Of a DNA stretch of 64,000 nt, positions 35,338-44,915 are shown in pieces. The stretch is from Roseibium sp. MMSF_3412 (lineage in GTDB: Bacteria; Pseudomonadota; Alphaproteobacteria; Rhizobiales; Stappiaceae). The stretch covers positions 124,001 to 188,000 of the forward strand of contig NZ_JASHJI010000001.1 in NCBI RefSeq assembly GCF_030733265.1, in the 5' to 3' direction. The translations under genes and the position numbers were made by a program. Within the stretch, counting starts at the first letter, position 1. The number at the start of each line of letters is the position of its first letter. Below the pieces are notes generated by a model. That model was not told where the DNA came from. It was given only the letters and a program-made list of their open reading frames with translations, and made no database searches.

Positions 35338-37002
35338 TCAGGGCGCCGGGTTCTCCGCTTTCGGCAGCAGAGCCTCAAGGGTTTCGATACGGTCTGCTTC
35401 GTTTGGCGGCTTGTCCCATCTCAACCTTGAAATTCTGGGAAAGCGCATGGCGACACCAGATTTATGCCGCTTCGACCGGTTCAGTCCCTCGAAGGCGACT
35501 TCCAGAACGAGACCTTCCGTCCTGCCATGCTTCACCTCCCTCACCGGGCCAAAACGATTGAGCGTGTTGTTGCGCACGAACCGGTCGATCTCGCGAAGTT
35601 CGTCATCGGTAAAGCCGAAATAGGCCTTGCCGACAGGCACGAGTTCATCACCGTCGGCGCCAGCGCGCCAGACGCCGAACGTATAATCGGAGTAAAAGGA
35701 AGACCGTTTGCCGTGGCCCCGCTGCGCGTACATCAAAACGGCATCGACGAGGTATGGCTCCCGTTTCCATTTGAACCACAGGCCTTTCGGTCTGCCGCTG
35801 ACATAAAGCGCATCCCGGCGCTTGAGCATCAGCCCTTCGACGGCGTCAGCATTCGCAGCGTCAAGGATGGAATGCGGGTCCGATCGGGCCGCCGCGATCT
35901 GATCCCAGTCACCGACCTCCAGCATGGGCGAGAGCTCAATGGCCGGCAAGGACAGGGCTTCGATGAATAAGCCAAGTTTTTCCCGGCGTGTTTCAAACGG
36001 CAAACCGCGCAGATCCTCGCCCTCAAGCTCAAGCAGGTCGTAGGCGCGGATCGCCGCCGGATACTCACGGATCAGCTTGGGTCCGGCTGTTTTCCGGTTC
36101 AGGCGTTTTTGCAGGTCGGAAAAAGGACGCACGATGCCATCACTCACCACGAGGAGTTCACCGTCGATGCTGGCATTGAAGTCCAGCAGCTCTACGATGT
36201 CCGGAAAGGCCCTGGAAATGTCCTCGCCGGTCCGGCTGTAGAGACGACGGACGGTTTCGCCTGCCCCGGTTTGCCCCGCTGCGGCCTGAACCCTGATGCC
36301 GTCCCACTTCCACTCGACGGCAAACGCTGCGGCGTCAAGCTGCGGCAGTTCGCGTTCCTCGTCCAGGGGATGTGCCAGCATGACGGGCCGAAAGGGGGCC
36401 GGATCCTGATTGTCCGGCCTGCCGCTTCTGCCCTCTGCCCAGGCAAACAGGGTTTCGTAAGGAGGCTTGAGCCCGTGCCAGACTTCCTCGATCTGGGCAA
36501 CATCCAGTCCGCCGAGGCGCGCGATCGCGGTTTTTGCAAGGCGTGCAGACACACCAACGCGAAGCCCGCCGGTCACAAGCTTCAAAAGCGCCCATCTGCC
36601 GGTTTCGTCCAAGCGGTCGAGCCAACCGGTCAACAGGCGCGGGACATCGGTTTTGCCGGCCGTCTCCAGCGTCTCGACCACGGCGCTCAGAGGCAGCGAA
36701 TCCCGCGGTTCGGTGGCAGCTCCATCATCGCCGGCCGGCCACATCAAGGCGATCGTTTCAGAAAGGTCGCCGACAAAGTCATAGGACAGCGCGAACAGCT
36801 GCGGATCCGTGCGATCGTTGATCAGCGCGCGCAGGAGTGCCGGTTTTGCGTTCTTGAAATTCAGGCCGCCTGTCAGGGCTGCTAGGGCGTAGCCGCGATC
36901 GGGATCAGCGGTCTCGCGGAAGTACCTGACCAGCAGCGCCTCCTTGGCGAGCCGGCGCGGCTCCAGCGAAAGCCTGTCGAGCAGTTGGGAAAACGCGTGC
37001 AT
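35338..37002 (-). CDS. ATP-dependent DNA ligase, cisplatin-damage-response type
   Basis: A 554-residue ATP-dependent ligase: N-terminal ligase DNA-binding domain (about 1-200), adenylation domain with the catalytic Lys232 in EWKWDGIRV, further nucleotidyltransferase motifs (SIDGELLV, LMLKRRDALY, WFKWKR), and a C-terminal OB domain. It seals nicks in DNA repair. This family normally sits beside the genes for an MBL exonuclease, an Lhr-like DEXH helicase and PdeM; those three are in this window too but 9.4 kb away. A decayed copy of its first 19 codons lies at 38827-38898. Gene appears intact. Confidence 0.92.
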   Translation of the reverse strand: MHAFSQLLDRLSLEPRRLAKEALLVRYFRETADPDRGYALAALTGGLNFKNAKPALLRALINDRTDPQLFALSYDFVGDLSETIALMWPAGDDGAATEPRDSLPLSAVVETLETAGKTDVPRLLTGWLDRLDETGRWALLKLVTGGLRVGVSARLAKTAIARLGGLDVAQIEEVWHGLKPPYETLFAWAEGRSGRPDNQDPAPFRPVMLAHPLDEERELPQLDAAAFAVEWKWDGIRVQAAAGQTGAGETVRRLYSRTGEDISRAFPDIVELLDFNASIDGELLVVSDGIVRPFSDLQKRLNRKTAGPKLIREYPAAIRAYDLLELEGEDLRGLPFETRREKLGLFIEALSLPAIELSPMLEVGDWDQIAAARSDPHSILDAANADAVEGLMLKRRDALYVSGRPKGLWFKWKREPYLVDAVLMYAQRGHGKRSSFYSDYTFGVWRAGADGDELVPVGKAYFGFTDDELREIDRFVRNNTLNRFGPVREVKHGRTEGLVLEVAFEGLNRSKRHKSGVAMRFPRISRLRWDKPPNEADRIETLEALLPKAENPAP

Positions 37003-37016
37003 ACCCTAGACATACC
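36945..37016. repeat. Direct repeat, left copy (5' end of the ligase gene)
   Basis: This 72-base stretch (the first codons of the ligase and 14 bases upstream) matches 38827-38898 at 63 of 72 positions in the same orientation. The right copy is the decayed one. The 1.9-kb interval includes the lower-GC DHFR-like/TetR pair. Confidence 0.85.
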
Positions 37017-37416
37017 TTGAAAGACCTGAAGGGCAAGTCTTTCCCGAACCGGATAGGGGTCTGGCTGGTTTAGGGCGCGTGCTCATAAACGAGCCAGCGC
37101 ATTTGGCTGCTTTCGGTGGAATATCCGAAGACAGTAATCCAACACGCAGGCCGACATCGCGGACGGACCGCACATATATGCGTCCGTTGCGAATGGACGT
37201 TTTGGGACTGGGAGGGGACTGGCGGGTTTTGGCCGAAAAGTCATCGAAGTGGATGTTTGCGCAGCGCGAGTTAGCGGCCGGTTTCGGCCCGCTGCTGACG
37301 TTTAAGGAAACTGCAGCAAAGGTCTTAAAGGAGCCCATACCAACAGAGTTTCTGCGGCACGCCGGACGTCTGTTTCATCAAAAACTCGCCCGCATATTGT
37401 AGTCTCTACAGAAATA
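37017..37416. other. Decayed intergenic region before the DHFR-like gene
   Basis: About 400 bases with no gene I can support. The sequence around 37160-37270 (tracts such as CGTCCGTTGCGAATGGACGT) looks like eroded intergenic or coding debris of the kind often seen at island borders in alphaproteobacteria. Base composition falls toward the DHFR-like gene. Confidence 0.4.
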
Positions 37417-37435
37417 AATTATACATTGTATAATT
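37417..37435 (+). promoter_or_regulatory. Perfect palindromic operator over a -10 element
   Basis: AATTATAC-ATT-GTATAATT is an 8-bp-arm perfect inverted repeat. Its right arm contains TATAAT (37429-37434), an ideal -10. It lies 20 bases before the DHFR-like ATG and fits the operator of the TetR repressor encoded as the second gene of the pair. A good -35 is not evident. Confidence 0.7.
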
Positions 37436-37454
37436 AAGAGTTATGGAGACTTCC

Positions 37455-37988
37455 ATGCCTACTGGACACGTCATGATGGCCATCACGTTAGATGGATACG
37501 TCGCGCGAAAAGACCACTCACTAGATTGGTTGATGAAGCAGAAAACAGCCGATGAAGATCATGGGTTTGCCGAGTTCCTCGGCACCATTGACGTCATTGT
37601 AATGGGTAGTGGATCATACCGCACAGTGCTTGGGTTTGAAGCTTGGCCATATGAAAAACCCGTTGTCGTCTTAAGTAATTCACTTACGAGCGAGGACGTG
37701 CCACCCGAACTGGCTAAAAAGGTGGAAGTCATGAAGCTATCGCCACAGGCATTGATCGCAGAGATGGAACGTCGTGGATGGCAGCGCATCTATGTTGACG
37801 GCGGTGCCATCGTGCAATCGTTTATCAAGTTGGGACTGATTAACGACTTCAAGCTGGCAATTGTCCCTATTCTGCTTGGAGACGGAATCCGGTTGTTCGG
37901 CGACCTTCCGTCAGATGTAGACCTCGAGCTTACGCATACGAAGGCCTACCCATCAGGATTGGTTGAATTGAGATATAAAGTGGCCTGA
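37455..37988 (+). CDS. Dihydrofolate reductase-family (RibD C-terminal-like) protein
   Basis: A 177-residue protein of the RibD C-terminal/DHFR-like superfamily (NADPH-dependent reductases). Visible family parts: MMAITLDGYVARKDHS at the N-terminus, VIVMGSGSYRTV, VVVLSNSL, IYVDGGAIVQSF and a C-terminal beta-strand. The ATG at 37455 is preferred (GGAG 6 bases upstream); an ATG at 37443 is possible. GC content is lower than in neighbouring genes. With the following TetR gene it forms a self-regulated pair commonly seen as accessory DNA. The substrate is unknown. Confidence 0.85.
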   Translation: MPTGHVMMAITLDGYVARKDHSLDWLMKQKTADEDHGFAEFLGTIDVIVMGSGSYRTVLGFEAWPYEKPVVVLSNSLTSEDVPPELAKKVEVMKLSPQALIAEMERRGWQRIYVDGGAIVQSFIKLGLINDFKLAIVPILLGDGIRLFGDLPSDVDLELTHTKAYPSGLVELRYKVA

Positions 37989-37991
37989 TCC

Positions 37992-38558
37992 GTGCCCGGT
38001 CAGAAACGCAGAGGAAGACCTAAGAAGCAGTGGGGCGGCGTCGACAAAGCGGCTGTCCTACGCTGTGCCCATTCGATTTTGGCTACGCAAGGGTTGGAGA
38101 AACTGACCTTTCGTGCCCTCGCAGCCGAGCTAGGCGTAACAGCAATGGCTGTTAAACATCACGTTGGTAGCCGGGACCAATTGTTGAGTGATTTGGCCGC
38201 TCATATTTTCGAGGGAATTGATGCAGGCGTTGCTGGTGAAACACCGAGCGCAGAGCTCCGACAATTGTTGGTTCGCTATAGTGGGCTTACCCTCAAGAAC
38301 GCCGATCTCGTTCGATATCTGCTGAGCAATCCCAATTGTATGCCAAAGGCACTAAGCGAATTCACGACCCAAATCCGGCGAAGAACACAGGCCATCAATC
38401 ATGGTGATTCTGATGATGCAATGCTGAACTTGTTGATCGACTATGTTCACGGTTTCGTCTTCGCAGCAGACGCAGCTCCAACGGAGGTTAGTCTCACCCT
38501 GGAGAACTGCATGAATAGCATCGACTGGCTGTTGGATGTCATGGAGAGCAGACGTTGA
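37992..38558 (+). CDS. TetR-family transcriptional regulator
   Basis: A 188-residue TetR protein. After a basic head (GQKRRGRPKKQ) the helix-turn-helix spans about 20-65 (VLRCAHSILATQGLEKLTFR, ALAAELGVTAMAVKHHVGSR), followed by the usual helical ligand domain. GTG start 3 bases after the DHFR-like stop, so both are co-transcribed. It most likely represses its own operon through the palindrome at 37417-37435. Confidence 0.86.
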   Translation: MPGQKRRGRPKKQWGGVDKAAVLRCAHSILATQGLEKLTFRALAAELGVTAMAVKHHVGSRDQLLSDLAAHIFEGIDAGVAGETPSAELRQLLVRYSGLTLKNADLVRYLLSNPNCMPKALSEFTTQIRRRTQAINHGDSDDAMLNLLIDYVHGFVFAADAAPTEVSLTLENCMNSIDWLLDVMESRR

Positions 38559-39237
38559 ACTGACGTCGGTGAAAGAGCGCTTTGTCCGGCTCTGCGGTCA
38601 TTCGTTCAAACCACAGCGAAAGTCCGCTTCCCGCCCTTTCCAGACCTTGGCGCGTGGTGCAACGAACGGCTTCGTATAGAACCACGTCGAAGGCCGGCGA
38701 ACGCCCAAATTCAGCGCAAAGCCGTCATTCATACCAAACGCACCAACTGTCATTAGAGGCTCTCAACCGGCTGTCGACCTGATCGGCAAAGCTTTGGCCT
38801 CTGCGGGCAAAGCAGGGATTGAAGTCTGGCGAGCCGGTGCGGTTTCAGCGACAGCCTGTCGAGCCGTTGGGAGAACGCGTGCACAGGCTAGACATACCGG
38901 GGCAGACTACTGTCCGGTTTAGAAAGTCCTATCAAACTTATGCAGTCGAGAAAGCAGCATATTTCCTCGCGATGCCAAATCGGGATACAGGTTTGTTTCC
39001 CCGATTTGTCGTCCCGGTTTGTCGCACGCGCGGCAAGACCGGGAACCAGTACGCTGAGTGGCTGAAATGAGAAGAAAGAGGAAACACAGGTGGTTACCGG
39101 GTCCCGGCCTTCCGCTGCGCTTCAGCCGGAATGACAAGATCAATGACTGGCGATTGCCTCATGAGATCGGCTTCGGATTGAACTGGACAGCAGTGGCCCG
39201 GATGCGGCCCTTGGCGTTTCGTCAAGACAACCCGCCG
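38559..39237. other. Non-coding region with a ligase fossil and intergenic repeats
   Basis: About 680 bases without a real gene. It contains the decayed ligase start (38827-38898) and, at about 39008-39051 and 39094-39140, two GTCCCGGT/ACCGGG-type palindromic segments that look like dispersed intergenic repeats (TCGTCCCGGTTT... and TTACCGGGTCCCGGCC...). Sequence around 38580-38760 looks like eroded intergenic debris. Confidence 0.55.
38827..38898 (-). pseudogene. Fossil of the ATP-dependent DNA ligase 5' end
   Basis: Read on the minus strand from a GTG at 38885, this gives VHAFSQRLDRLSLKPHRLA, against MHAFSQLLDRLSLEPRRLA of the intact ligase. The DNA match is 63 of 72 and goes on 14 bases upstream of the start codon. 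After the equivalent of residue 19 the similarity ends. It is a remnant of a second, diverged ligase gene. Confidence 0.85.
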
Positions 39238-41559
39238 TCAGGCCGCAACGTCCTTAAGAGCCTCACCGGAACGATACTGAAGACCGAGCGTCTCGCCCTG
39301 TACCCACCTGACTTCCATCGGGAATTCATCCCCGTTGTCGTCGAAATAGGTGACAGGCATGCCAATCTCGGCGCCGGCAAATGCGGTCACGCCGATGCCG
39401 CCGTCGGAGCTGTTGACCAGAGAGGTCTCGAATGTGCGGCCGTCCTCGGTCACGAGCGTAACTTGCTGGCCGGTCTCCTGCTTGCGCGAGGCTCTGCGCC
39501 GCTCTTCGACATCCTGGGTCATTTCCTCAAGGAAGCCTTCGATCCCCTGCGCCATCGTGTCGGCAACGGTCTTCACGTCACCGGCAATGGTATCGACCGT
39601 TTCCGCTTCGCTCGCCGTTGCCTGGATCGCGCTGTCGACTGTCTCGGCGCTGTTGACCGCGTTTCCTGTCTCCGTCGCGGCCATCGTGATGCTCTGCGAG
39701 ATCTCCTGGGTTGCAACACTCTGCTCGCCGACCGCCGTCGATATTGCCCCCGTGACTTCGCTGATCATCTCAATGGAGCCCGAGATCTTGCGGATCGAGT
39801 CGACAGCTTCGTCCGTCAGTCCCTGGACGGAGGAGATCTGGTTTGAGATCTCCTCCGTGGCCTTTGCAGTCTGCGTGGAGAGTTCCTTGACCTCCGCGGC
39901 GACAACCGCAAAGCCCTTGCCGGCTTCCCCGGCTCTGGCCGCTTCAATTGTCGCGTTGAGCGCAAGAAGGTTGGTCTGCTCCGCAATCGCGCGGATCATT
40001 TCGACGACCGTGCCGATCTTTTCCACCGCCTCGGCCAGACTTGAAACATTGTTGTCCGTCCTGCTTGCAATCGTTGTGGCATCATCGATGACGCCGTTTG
40101 CCCGCTCCGCCTGGTTCATGATCTCCTGGATCGCGGCGGACATCTCCTCTGCTGCCGCGGCAACCGTCTGAACGTTGTTGGACGAAGATGCGGAGGCGTC
40201 GCGCGCCTGGCCTGCCGCCGAGGAGGCATCCTGCGAAATCGAGCGGACACGCGCTGCAATGTCGGTCATGGAGGTGGTCTTGTCGTGGACTTCTCCCGTG
40301 ACGCTTTCCATCAATCCCTTGAACTTGTTGATAAGCTCTTCGACGTGGTTCTGGCGCATGCGTTCACGATCGCGTTCCTTGGCGGCCTCGGCCTCCAGAA
40401 CCTGCCGGACGCGCGCATTTTCCTGAAAAATTTCGCCTGCACGGGCAAGATCACCGATGGCGTCGCGGCGGTCCGCGTAAGGCATCTTGAAATCAACATC
40501 GCCATTCGAGACCCTGACCAGGTTTGCAGTCAGGTTGGCCAGAAGACCATTGACGCTGCGCAACTGCCAGACACAGATGAGCAGCGTGACGAGCACAACA
40601 CCGACCGTCTCTGCAACAACATATCGAAGATGGCTGTTCGCGGCACTGGCCAGTTCCTGCGCACGCGTCTCCGCTGCCTTCAACATGCCGATCGACGCCT
40701 GACGGATTAGGTTCAGACGCTCGGTGGCCTTGCCGAACCACACGGACCCTTCAATGCCCTGGCCATCGTTCGTTTCGGGCAAAGTTCTCAATACGGTGCG
40801 CCACTCCATGACCTGTTCGACCGCCGGCCCGGATACAACAGCCTCGAAGGCGGCAATTTCCTCCGGCGTTGCGATACTTCTGAAATTGTTCAGGAAAGCC
40901 GTTTCAACGGACAGGCGATCGAAATAGGCCAGGAACCGGTCAGTCGGAACCTCACCGGTTCTGCCCGCGATCGTGAACAGCTGCGCGCCGATCGCGCGCT
41001 CCAGCCCCCCTGCCTCTATGGCCTCCGTCAGGAGAAGAAAAGGGGTCATCTGTCCGGCGTATTCGGGGTCGGCACTTGCATGCTGGGCTTCCTGGACGAT
41101 CTTGATCAGATCCCGGATCTTGCCCGAATAGAACGCAAGGTTCTGCTTTCCACCCAGGGTGGCGCGGTCAATCCCGGCCCTGTGGGCAGCGACTTCGTCC
41201 AGCCCGCTGACGGTCGCATGGATCTCGTCCTGAAGTTTCGTATTGCTGATCCGGAAGCCCGCAGCCGTCTGCCGAAGGTCTTCCAAGGCCGTGTCCGTCG
41301 CGCCGCGCTGTTTTGCAAGCAGCTCTCTCGGGGTGTCCGCATGTCCGGACGCAAGCAGCACCGCCGTCCGGCCACGCTCTTTCTGCAATTCGTGAAGCAC
41401 GGCCTCCGACTTTTCGGCGACAAGGGCGGTCGGATAGATCTCAGAGGCAATCCTGCTTTCGGTATAGGCTTCGTTGAGCGCAATGAATGTCGCCACCACG
41501 TAGGCCAAAAGCGGCACGATCGCCAGGAGGGCAATCTGCATGCGAATCGATTTCAACAT
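39238..41559 (-). CDS. NIT-domain methyl-accepting chemotaxis protein with PilZ-like end
   Basis: A 773-residue chemoreceptor. Membrane helix at about 8-28, then a periplasmic NIT (nitrate/nitrite sensing) domain recognised by [20 protein letters not shown], second helix at about 312-335, HAMP, and a signalling domain with the tip [20 protein letters not shown]. At the C-terminus (about 690-765) is a PilZ-like beta domain ([20 protein letters not shown] ... [12 protein letters not shown]). NIT proteins are predicted to bind nitrate or nitrite, which would suit a bacterium using cbb3 oxidase at low oxygen; ligand is not proven. Confidence 0.9.
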   Translation of the reverse strand: MLKSIRMQIALLAIVPLLAYVVATFIALNEAYTESRIASEIYPTALVAEKSEAVLHELQKERGRTAVLLASGHADTPRELLAKQRGATDTALEDLRQTAAGFRISNTKLQDEIHATVSGLDEVAAHRAGIDRATLGGKQNLAFYSGKIRDLIKIVQEAQHASADPEYAGQMTPFLLLTEAIEAGGLERAIGAQLFTIAGRTGEVPTDRFLAYFDRLSVETAFLNNFRSIATPEEIAAFEAVVSGPAVEQVMEWRTVLRTLPETNDGQGIEGSVWFGKATERLNLIRQASIGMLKAAETRAQELASAANSHLRYVVAETVGVVLVTLLICVWQLRSVNGLLANLTANLVRVSNGDVDFKMPYADRRDAIGDLARAGEIFQENARVRQVLEAEAAKERDRERMRQNHVEELINKFKGLMESVTGEVHDKTTSMTDIAARVRSISQDASSAAGQARDASASSSNNVQTVAAAAEEMSAAIQEIMNQAERANGVIDDATTIASRTDNNVSSLAEAVEKIGTVVEMIRAIAEQTNLLALNATIEAARAGEAGKGFAVVAAEVKELSTQTAKATEEISNQISSVQGLTDEAVDSIRKISGSIEMISEVTGAISTAVGEQSVATQEISQSITMAATETGNAVNSAETVDSAIQATASEAETVDTIAGDVKTVADTMAQGIEGFLEEMTQDVEERRRASRKQETGQQVTLVTEDGRTFETSLVNSSDGGIGVTAFAGAEIGMPVTYFDDNGDEFPMEVRWVQGETLGLQYRSGEALKDVAA

Positions 41560-41867
41560 CGAACACTCCCATCACCACAATTCGTCTTCATTTGACGGTG
41601 ATGGTGTTAACAAATTCACCAACCAAGAGCTGAAACCAGAAGAGTTACACGCAGTATTGGCAATTTTGCCCGGTCAGTCGCTCCAGCTGACATTGCAACC
41701 ATTGTCACACCTTTCAAGTGTGCCCAAAAATACTTCATTGTCCCGATGTGGACTGTGCAACGTTTTGTCTATATAAGCCGCGCGAACCCTTGCCCGGCGC
41801 ATGTTCGGGCCGATCCGGTAGACTGCTGATTGGGACGCAGATGATCCGGAGCAGTTGAAAGATCTCT
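41560..41867. other. Divergent promoter region (308 bp)
   Basis: No gene seen. It separates the divergent NIT chemoreceptor and DEAD-box helicase genes. For the helicase, TGGACT (41749-41754) and TATAAG (41772-41777) with a 17-base spacer form a moderate sigma-70-type promoter with a leader of about 85 bases. Nothing clear is seen for the chemoreceptor. Confidence 0.45.
41749..41777 (+). promoter_or_regulatory. Candidate promoter of the DEAD-box helicase gene
   Basis: TGGACT, 17 bases, TATAAG. The implied leader of about 85 bases has several GC-rich stretches, and long leaders are common for RNA helicase genes. Confidence 0.4.
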
Positions 41868-43919
41868 ATGACTGATTTGATGTCACTCGCCCCGGCCCTG
41901 TCGGCCGCGTTGGCGAAGCGGGGCTATGAAAGCCTCACCCCCGTCCAGGAAAGCGTCCTGAACGACGCGCCTTCAGATGCCGATCTCCTCGTCTCGGCAC
42001 AGACCGGCTCGGGCAAGACCGTGGCATTCGGCCTTGCCCTTGCACCAACCCTGCTTCAGGGCGAATCCCATCTTGGAAAAGCGGCCGCGCCGATCGCACT
42101 GGCAATCGCTCCGACGCGCGAACTTGCGCTTCAGGTGAAAGAGGAACTGACCTGGCTTTACCAGGAAGCCGGAGCGGTCACCGCCTCGTGTGTCGGCGGC
42201 ATGGATCCGCGCACCGAACGCCGGCAGCTGGAGCGCGGCGCGCATATCGTCGTCGGCACCCCCGGCCGTCTGAGGGACCACATCGAACGGGGCGCACTCG
42301 ACCTTTCGGAACTGCGCGCCGTTGTTCTCGATGAAGCGGACGAGATGCTCGACATGGGCTTCCGCGAGGATCTGGAATTCATACTCGACGCGGCCCCGCG
42401 CGAACGGCGCACGCTGATGTTCTCTGCAACCGTTCCAAAGCCGATCGCGGAACTGGCCAAGAGGTTTCAGAAGGACGCAGTTCGTCTTTCCACCATCAAC
42501 GCCCGGGAACAGCACGGCGATATCGACTATGTCGCCCATCCCGTCGCGCCCAACGAGCGCGAAAACGCGCTCATCAACGTGCTCAGGCTGCACGAGGCGG
42601 AAAAGGCGATTGTCTTCTGTTCGACACGCGAAGCCGTCAGCCGTTTGACGTCCCGGCTGGCCAACCGGGGCTTTTCGATCGTCTCCCTCTCAGGCGAACT
42701 CAGCCAGGAACAGCGCTCCAGCGCCCTTGCGGCCATGAAGGACGGACGGGCGCGGGTCTGCGTTGCAACCGATGTCGCCGCGCGCGGGATCGACCTTCCG
42801 AACCTGGACCTTGTGATCCACGCAGATCTGCCGACCGGCAAGGCCGCCCTTTTGCACAGGTCCGGCCGGACAGGGCGCGCCGGGCGCAAGGGAACCTGCG
42901 TTCTGATGGTTCCCTTTCCACGCCGACGCCAGGCCGAACGCGTGCTGCATTTCGCTGGCATCAAGGCGACCTGGACTGGTGCACCAACCGCCGACCAGAT
43001 CCGAGCAAAAGACAAGGAACGGCTTTTGGCGGACCCTGCGCTGTCGGTGGAACTGGAGGACGAGGACCGCGCCGTGGCAATGGAACTTCTCGCCCTGCAC
43101 AGCCCCGAGCAGTTGGCCGCAGCGTTCGTCAAATTGCGGCAATCCCGCATGCCGGCGCCGGAAGATATCACCTCGCTCGACGATACGTCGCTGAAGGGGC
43201 GTGATGCCGGGTCCCGTGGCGGGCGCAGCGCGGAGATCACCGGAAAGTTCGAAGACGGCGTTTGGTTCTCGCTGTCGCTCGGACATCGTCAACGGGCGGA
43301 ACCGCGCTGGATCCTGCCTCTGATCTGCCGCGCCGGGCACGTGACCAAGAAGGAAGTCGGAGCGATCAAGATCTTCCAGAACCAGCTCTATTTCGAAATC
43401 GCCGGGAGCCACGGCGAACGCTTTGCCGATGTCATCAGGCGCGACGGGTCGGGCGAAGACAATGTCACGATCACGCTTCTCGATGCCCGCGGCGGCAAGG
43501 TCCCGACGGCTCCGAAGGAAGACGGTTACCGCCGGGACAGAGGCGGTCCGCCCAAGCGGAGGCCGCGCGAAGCCGACGCGCCCGACTACGAAAGCATGGG
43601 GCGCGAGGACAGCTTGAAACCGAAGCGTCCGGCCCGCGGTCCGAAACGAGACTTCGACAAGGCGAAGGGAAACAGGCGGCGGCGCGGAGACGACGAGGCA
43701 CCGCCGCACCACCCCGCCTATGAGCCTCTCGACATGAAGGCACTGGCCGGTAACCCGGACCAAGAAGCCGCCCCGAAACGGCGTTCCGGCAAGGAAGGTG
43801 ATGACCGGCGCAAGCCGAAGGCACGCGCTGCTTCGAAGGAGACTGGTGCGAAAAAGAAGAGCGCCAAGAAAAACAAGCCGTCGCGCGCGGCAAGGAAAGC
43901 GGCAAAAGCGAAGAAGTAA
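41868..43919 (+). CDS. DEAD-box RNA helicase with DbpA-type RNA-binding domain
   Basis: A 683-residue RNA helicase. Core motifs in order: AQTGSGKT (Walker A), PTRELALQ, TPGRL, LDEADEML, SAT, and HRSGRTGRAG. After the core, a DbpA/CsdA-type RNA-binding domain lies at about 455-560, and the last 140 residues are a Lys/Arg-rich disordered tail ending SRAARKAAKAKK. The domains point to ribosome assembly or mRNA decay. It is longer than DbpA of enterobacteria, mainly by the tail. Common in alphaproteobacteria; the direct RNA target is not known. Confidence 0.92.
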   Translation: MTDLMSLAPALSAALAKRGYESLTPVQESVLNDAPSDADLLVSAQTGSGKTVAFGLALAPTLLQGESHLGKAAAPIALAIAPTRELALQVKEELTWLYQEAGAVTASCVGGMDPRTERRQLERGAHIVVGTPGRLRDHIERGALDLSELRAVVLDEADEMLDMGFREDLEFILDAAPRERRTLMFSATVPKPIAELAKRFQKDAVRLSTINAREQHGDIDYVAHPVAPNERENALINVLRLHEAEKAIVFCSTREAVSRLTSRLANRGFSIVSLSGELSQEQRSSALAAMKDGRARVCVATDVAARGIDLPNLDLVIHADLPTGKAALLHRSGRTGRAGRKGTCVLMVPFPRRRQAERVLHFAGIKATWTGAPTADQIRAKDKERLLADPALSVELEDEDRAVAMELLALHSPEQLAAAFVKLRQSRMPAPEDITSLDDTSLKGRDAGSRGGRSAEITGKFEDGVWFSLSLGHRQRAEPRWILPLICRAGHVTKKEVGAIKIFQNQLYFEIAGSHGERFADVIRRDGSGEDNVTITLLDARGGKVPTAPKEDGYRRDRGGPPKRRPREADAPDYESMGREDSLKPKRPARGPKRDFDKAKGNRRRRGDDEAPPHHPAYEPLDMKALAGNPDQEAAPKRRSGKEGDDRRKPKARAASKETGAKKKSAKKNKPSRAARKAAKAKK

Positions 43920-43993
43920 CAGACCCCGCTCTCAGAGATGCCCGGTGTTGATCCGCACCGCGAAAACCGGGTGCATCTTCAGCCCTAAACTGT

Positions 43994-44018
43994 GCCCGTT
44001 TGCATGCCGCAAACGGGC
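43994..44018. terminator. Hairpin between convergent genes
   Basis: GCCCGTTTGC (43994-44003) and GCAAACGGGC (44009-44018) pair perfectly around ATGCC. It lies between the convergent DEAD helicase and MipA/OmpV-like genes. There is no U-tract, so it may end transcription weakly or protect transcript ends. Confidence 0.5.
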
Positions 44019-44060
44019 TCAGCGTTCCAGGGCCCGGGACGCGGTTTCATCGGCCTTCTG

Positions 44061-44915
44061 TCAGAATGAAAATGAAATGCCGAGCCCGCCGGAGAACTGA
44101 TCGGCCGATCCTTCATCCTTGACGATCGGACTGTCGGCCGCATCACCGAGAAGTCTGGAGTAGGTCGCCCTTCCGACAATTCCCCAGCGCTCCGTGACAT
44201 TAAAGCTGGCAGTGGCCCCAAGGCTGATATCCTTGATGCCGCCCGACGCGGAGTATTCCGCGAGGCCGGACCGCAGCGCGCCAGCTTTGTTGACGCCGAA
44301 ATAGGTGTCCATGTAGCTGTCACTGGCAAATCCCACGGACACTTCAGTGCCCAGGCGCAGCTGTTCGGTGACCGCGACCATGTAGCCTGCTCCGATCGAT
44401 CCCGTGACACCGTGGTGCACACCGGAAACATCCGCCATGAGTTCGGCGGACAGTTCAAAGATATCCGACTGGTTCAAAAGGGCATTGAACTGATAGGCGA
44501 CAAATCCACCGGCTTCGAAAGCCCCGTCGATCCTGTCCAGGCGATCAACGACTTTGTTGGCGGTTCCGTCCCGCCCCATATCGTAGCCGATGGCCGGACC
44601 GAATTGCAGCGCAGCATCCGGCCGCAGGTTGAGCGCGGCCTCCGGGCCTTCGATTTCCAGACCCAGGCCGAACGCCGTCAGATTGGCGTAGAGCATGGGT
44701 ATGGCCGCATATTCCGTCGCCCCCTCGAAATCAGGTTGCGCACCCCCGCCCAGCACGATGATACCGTGAAAGCCTCCGCTGGTGCCGTCGTCCTCCACGA
44801 ATGCGCCTTCCGGCGGTTCGACCGGAACGTCCGCGGCCAATGCGGCTGCTCCCGAACACCCGTTCAAGAGCAGGACCATTCCCCATGTCTTTCTGATAAA
44901 CCGGCAAGTGCGCAA
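44061..44915 (-). CDS. MipA/OmpV-like outer membrane protein
   Basis: A 284-residue predicted outer-membrane beta-barrel. A signal peptide (about 1-37, ending ALAADV) is followed by the family pattern GGFHGIIVLGGGAQPDFEGA, alternating beta-strands and a terminal Phe (GISFSF). The MipA/OmpV family includes scaffolds for cell-wall enzymes and OmpV porins. The ATG at 44930 has no ribosome site; a TTG at 44915 follows GGAGG by 8 bases and is preferred, with moderate confidence. Divergent from the TetR gene at 45201. Confidence 0.8.
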   Translation of the reverse strand: MRTCRFIRKTWGMVLLLNGCSGAAALAADVPVEPPEGAFVEDDGTSGGFHGIIVLGGGAQPDFEGATEYAAIPMLYANLTAFGLGLEIEGPEAALNLRPDAALQFGPAIGYDMGRDGTANKVVDRLDRIDGAFEAGGFVAYQFNALLNQSDIFELSAELMADVSGVHHGVTGSIGAGYMVAVTEQLRLGTEVSVGFASDSYMDTYFGVNKAGALRSGLAEYSASGGIKDISLGATASFNVTERWGIVGRATYSRLLGDAADSPIVKDEGSADQFSGGLGISFSF

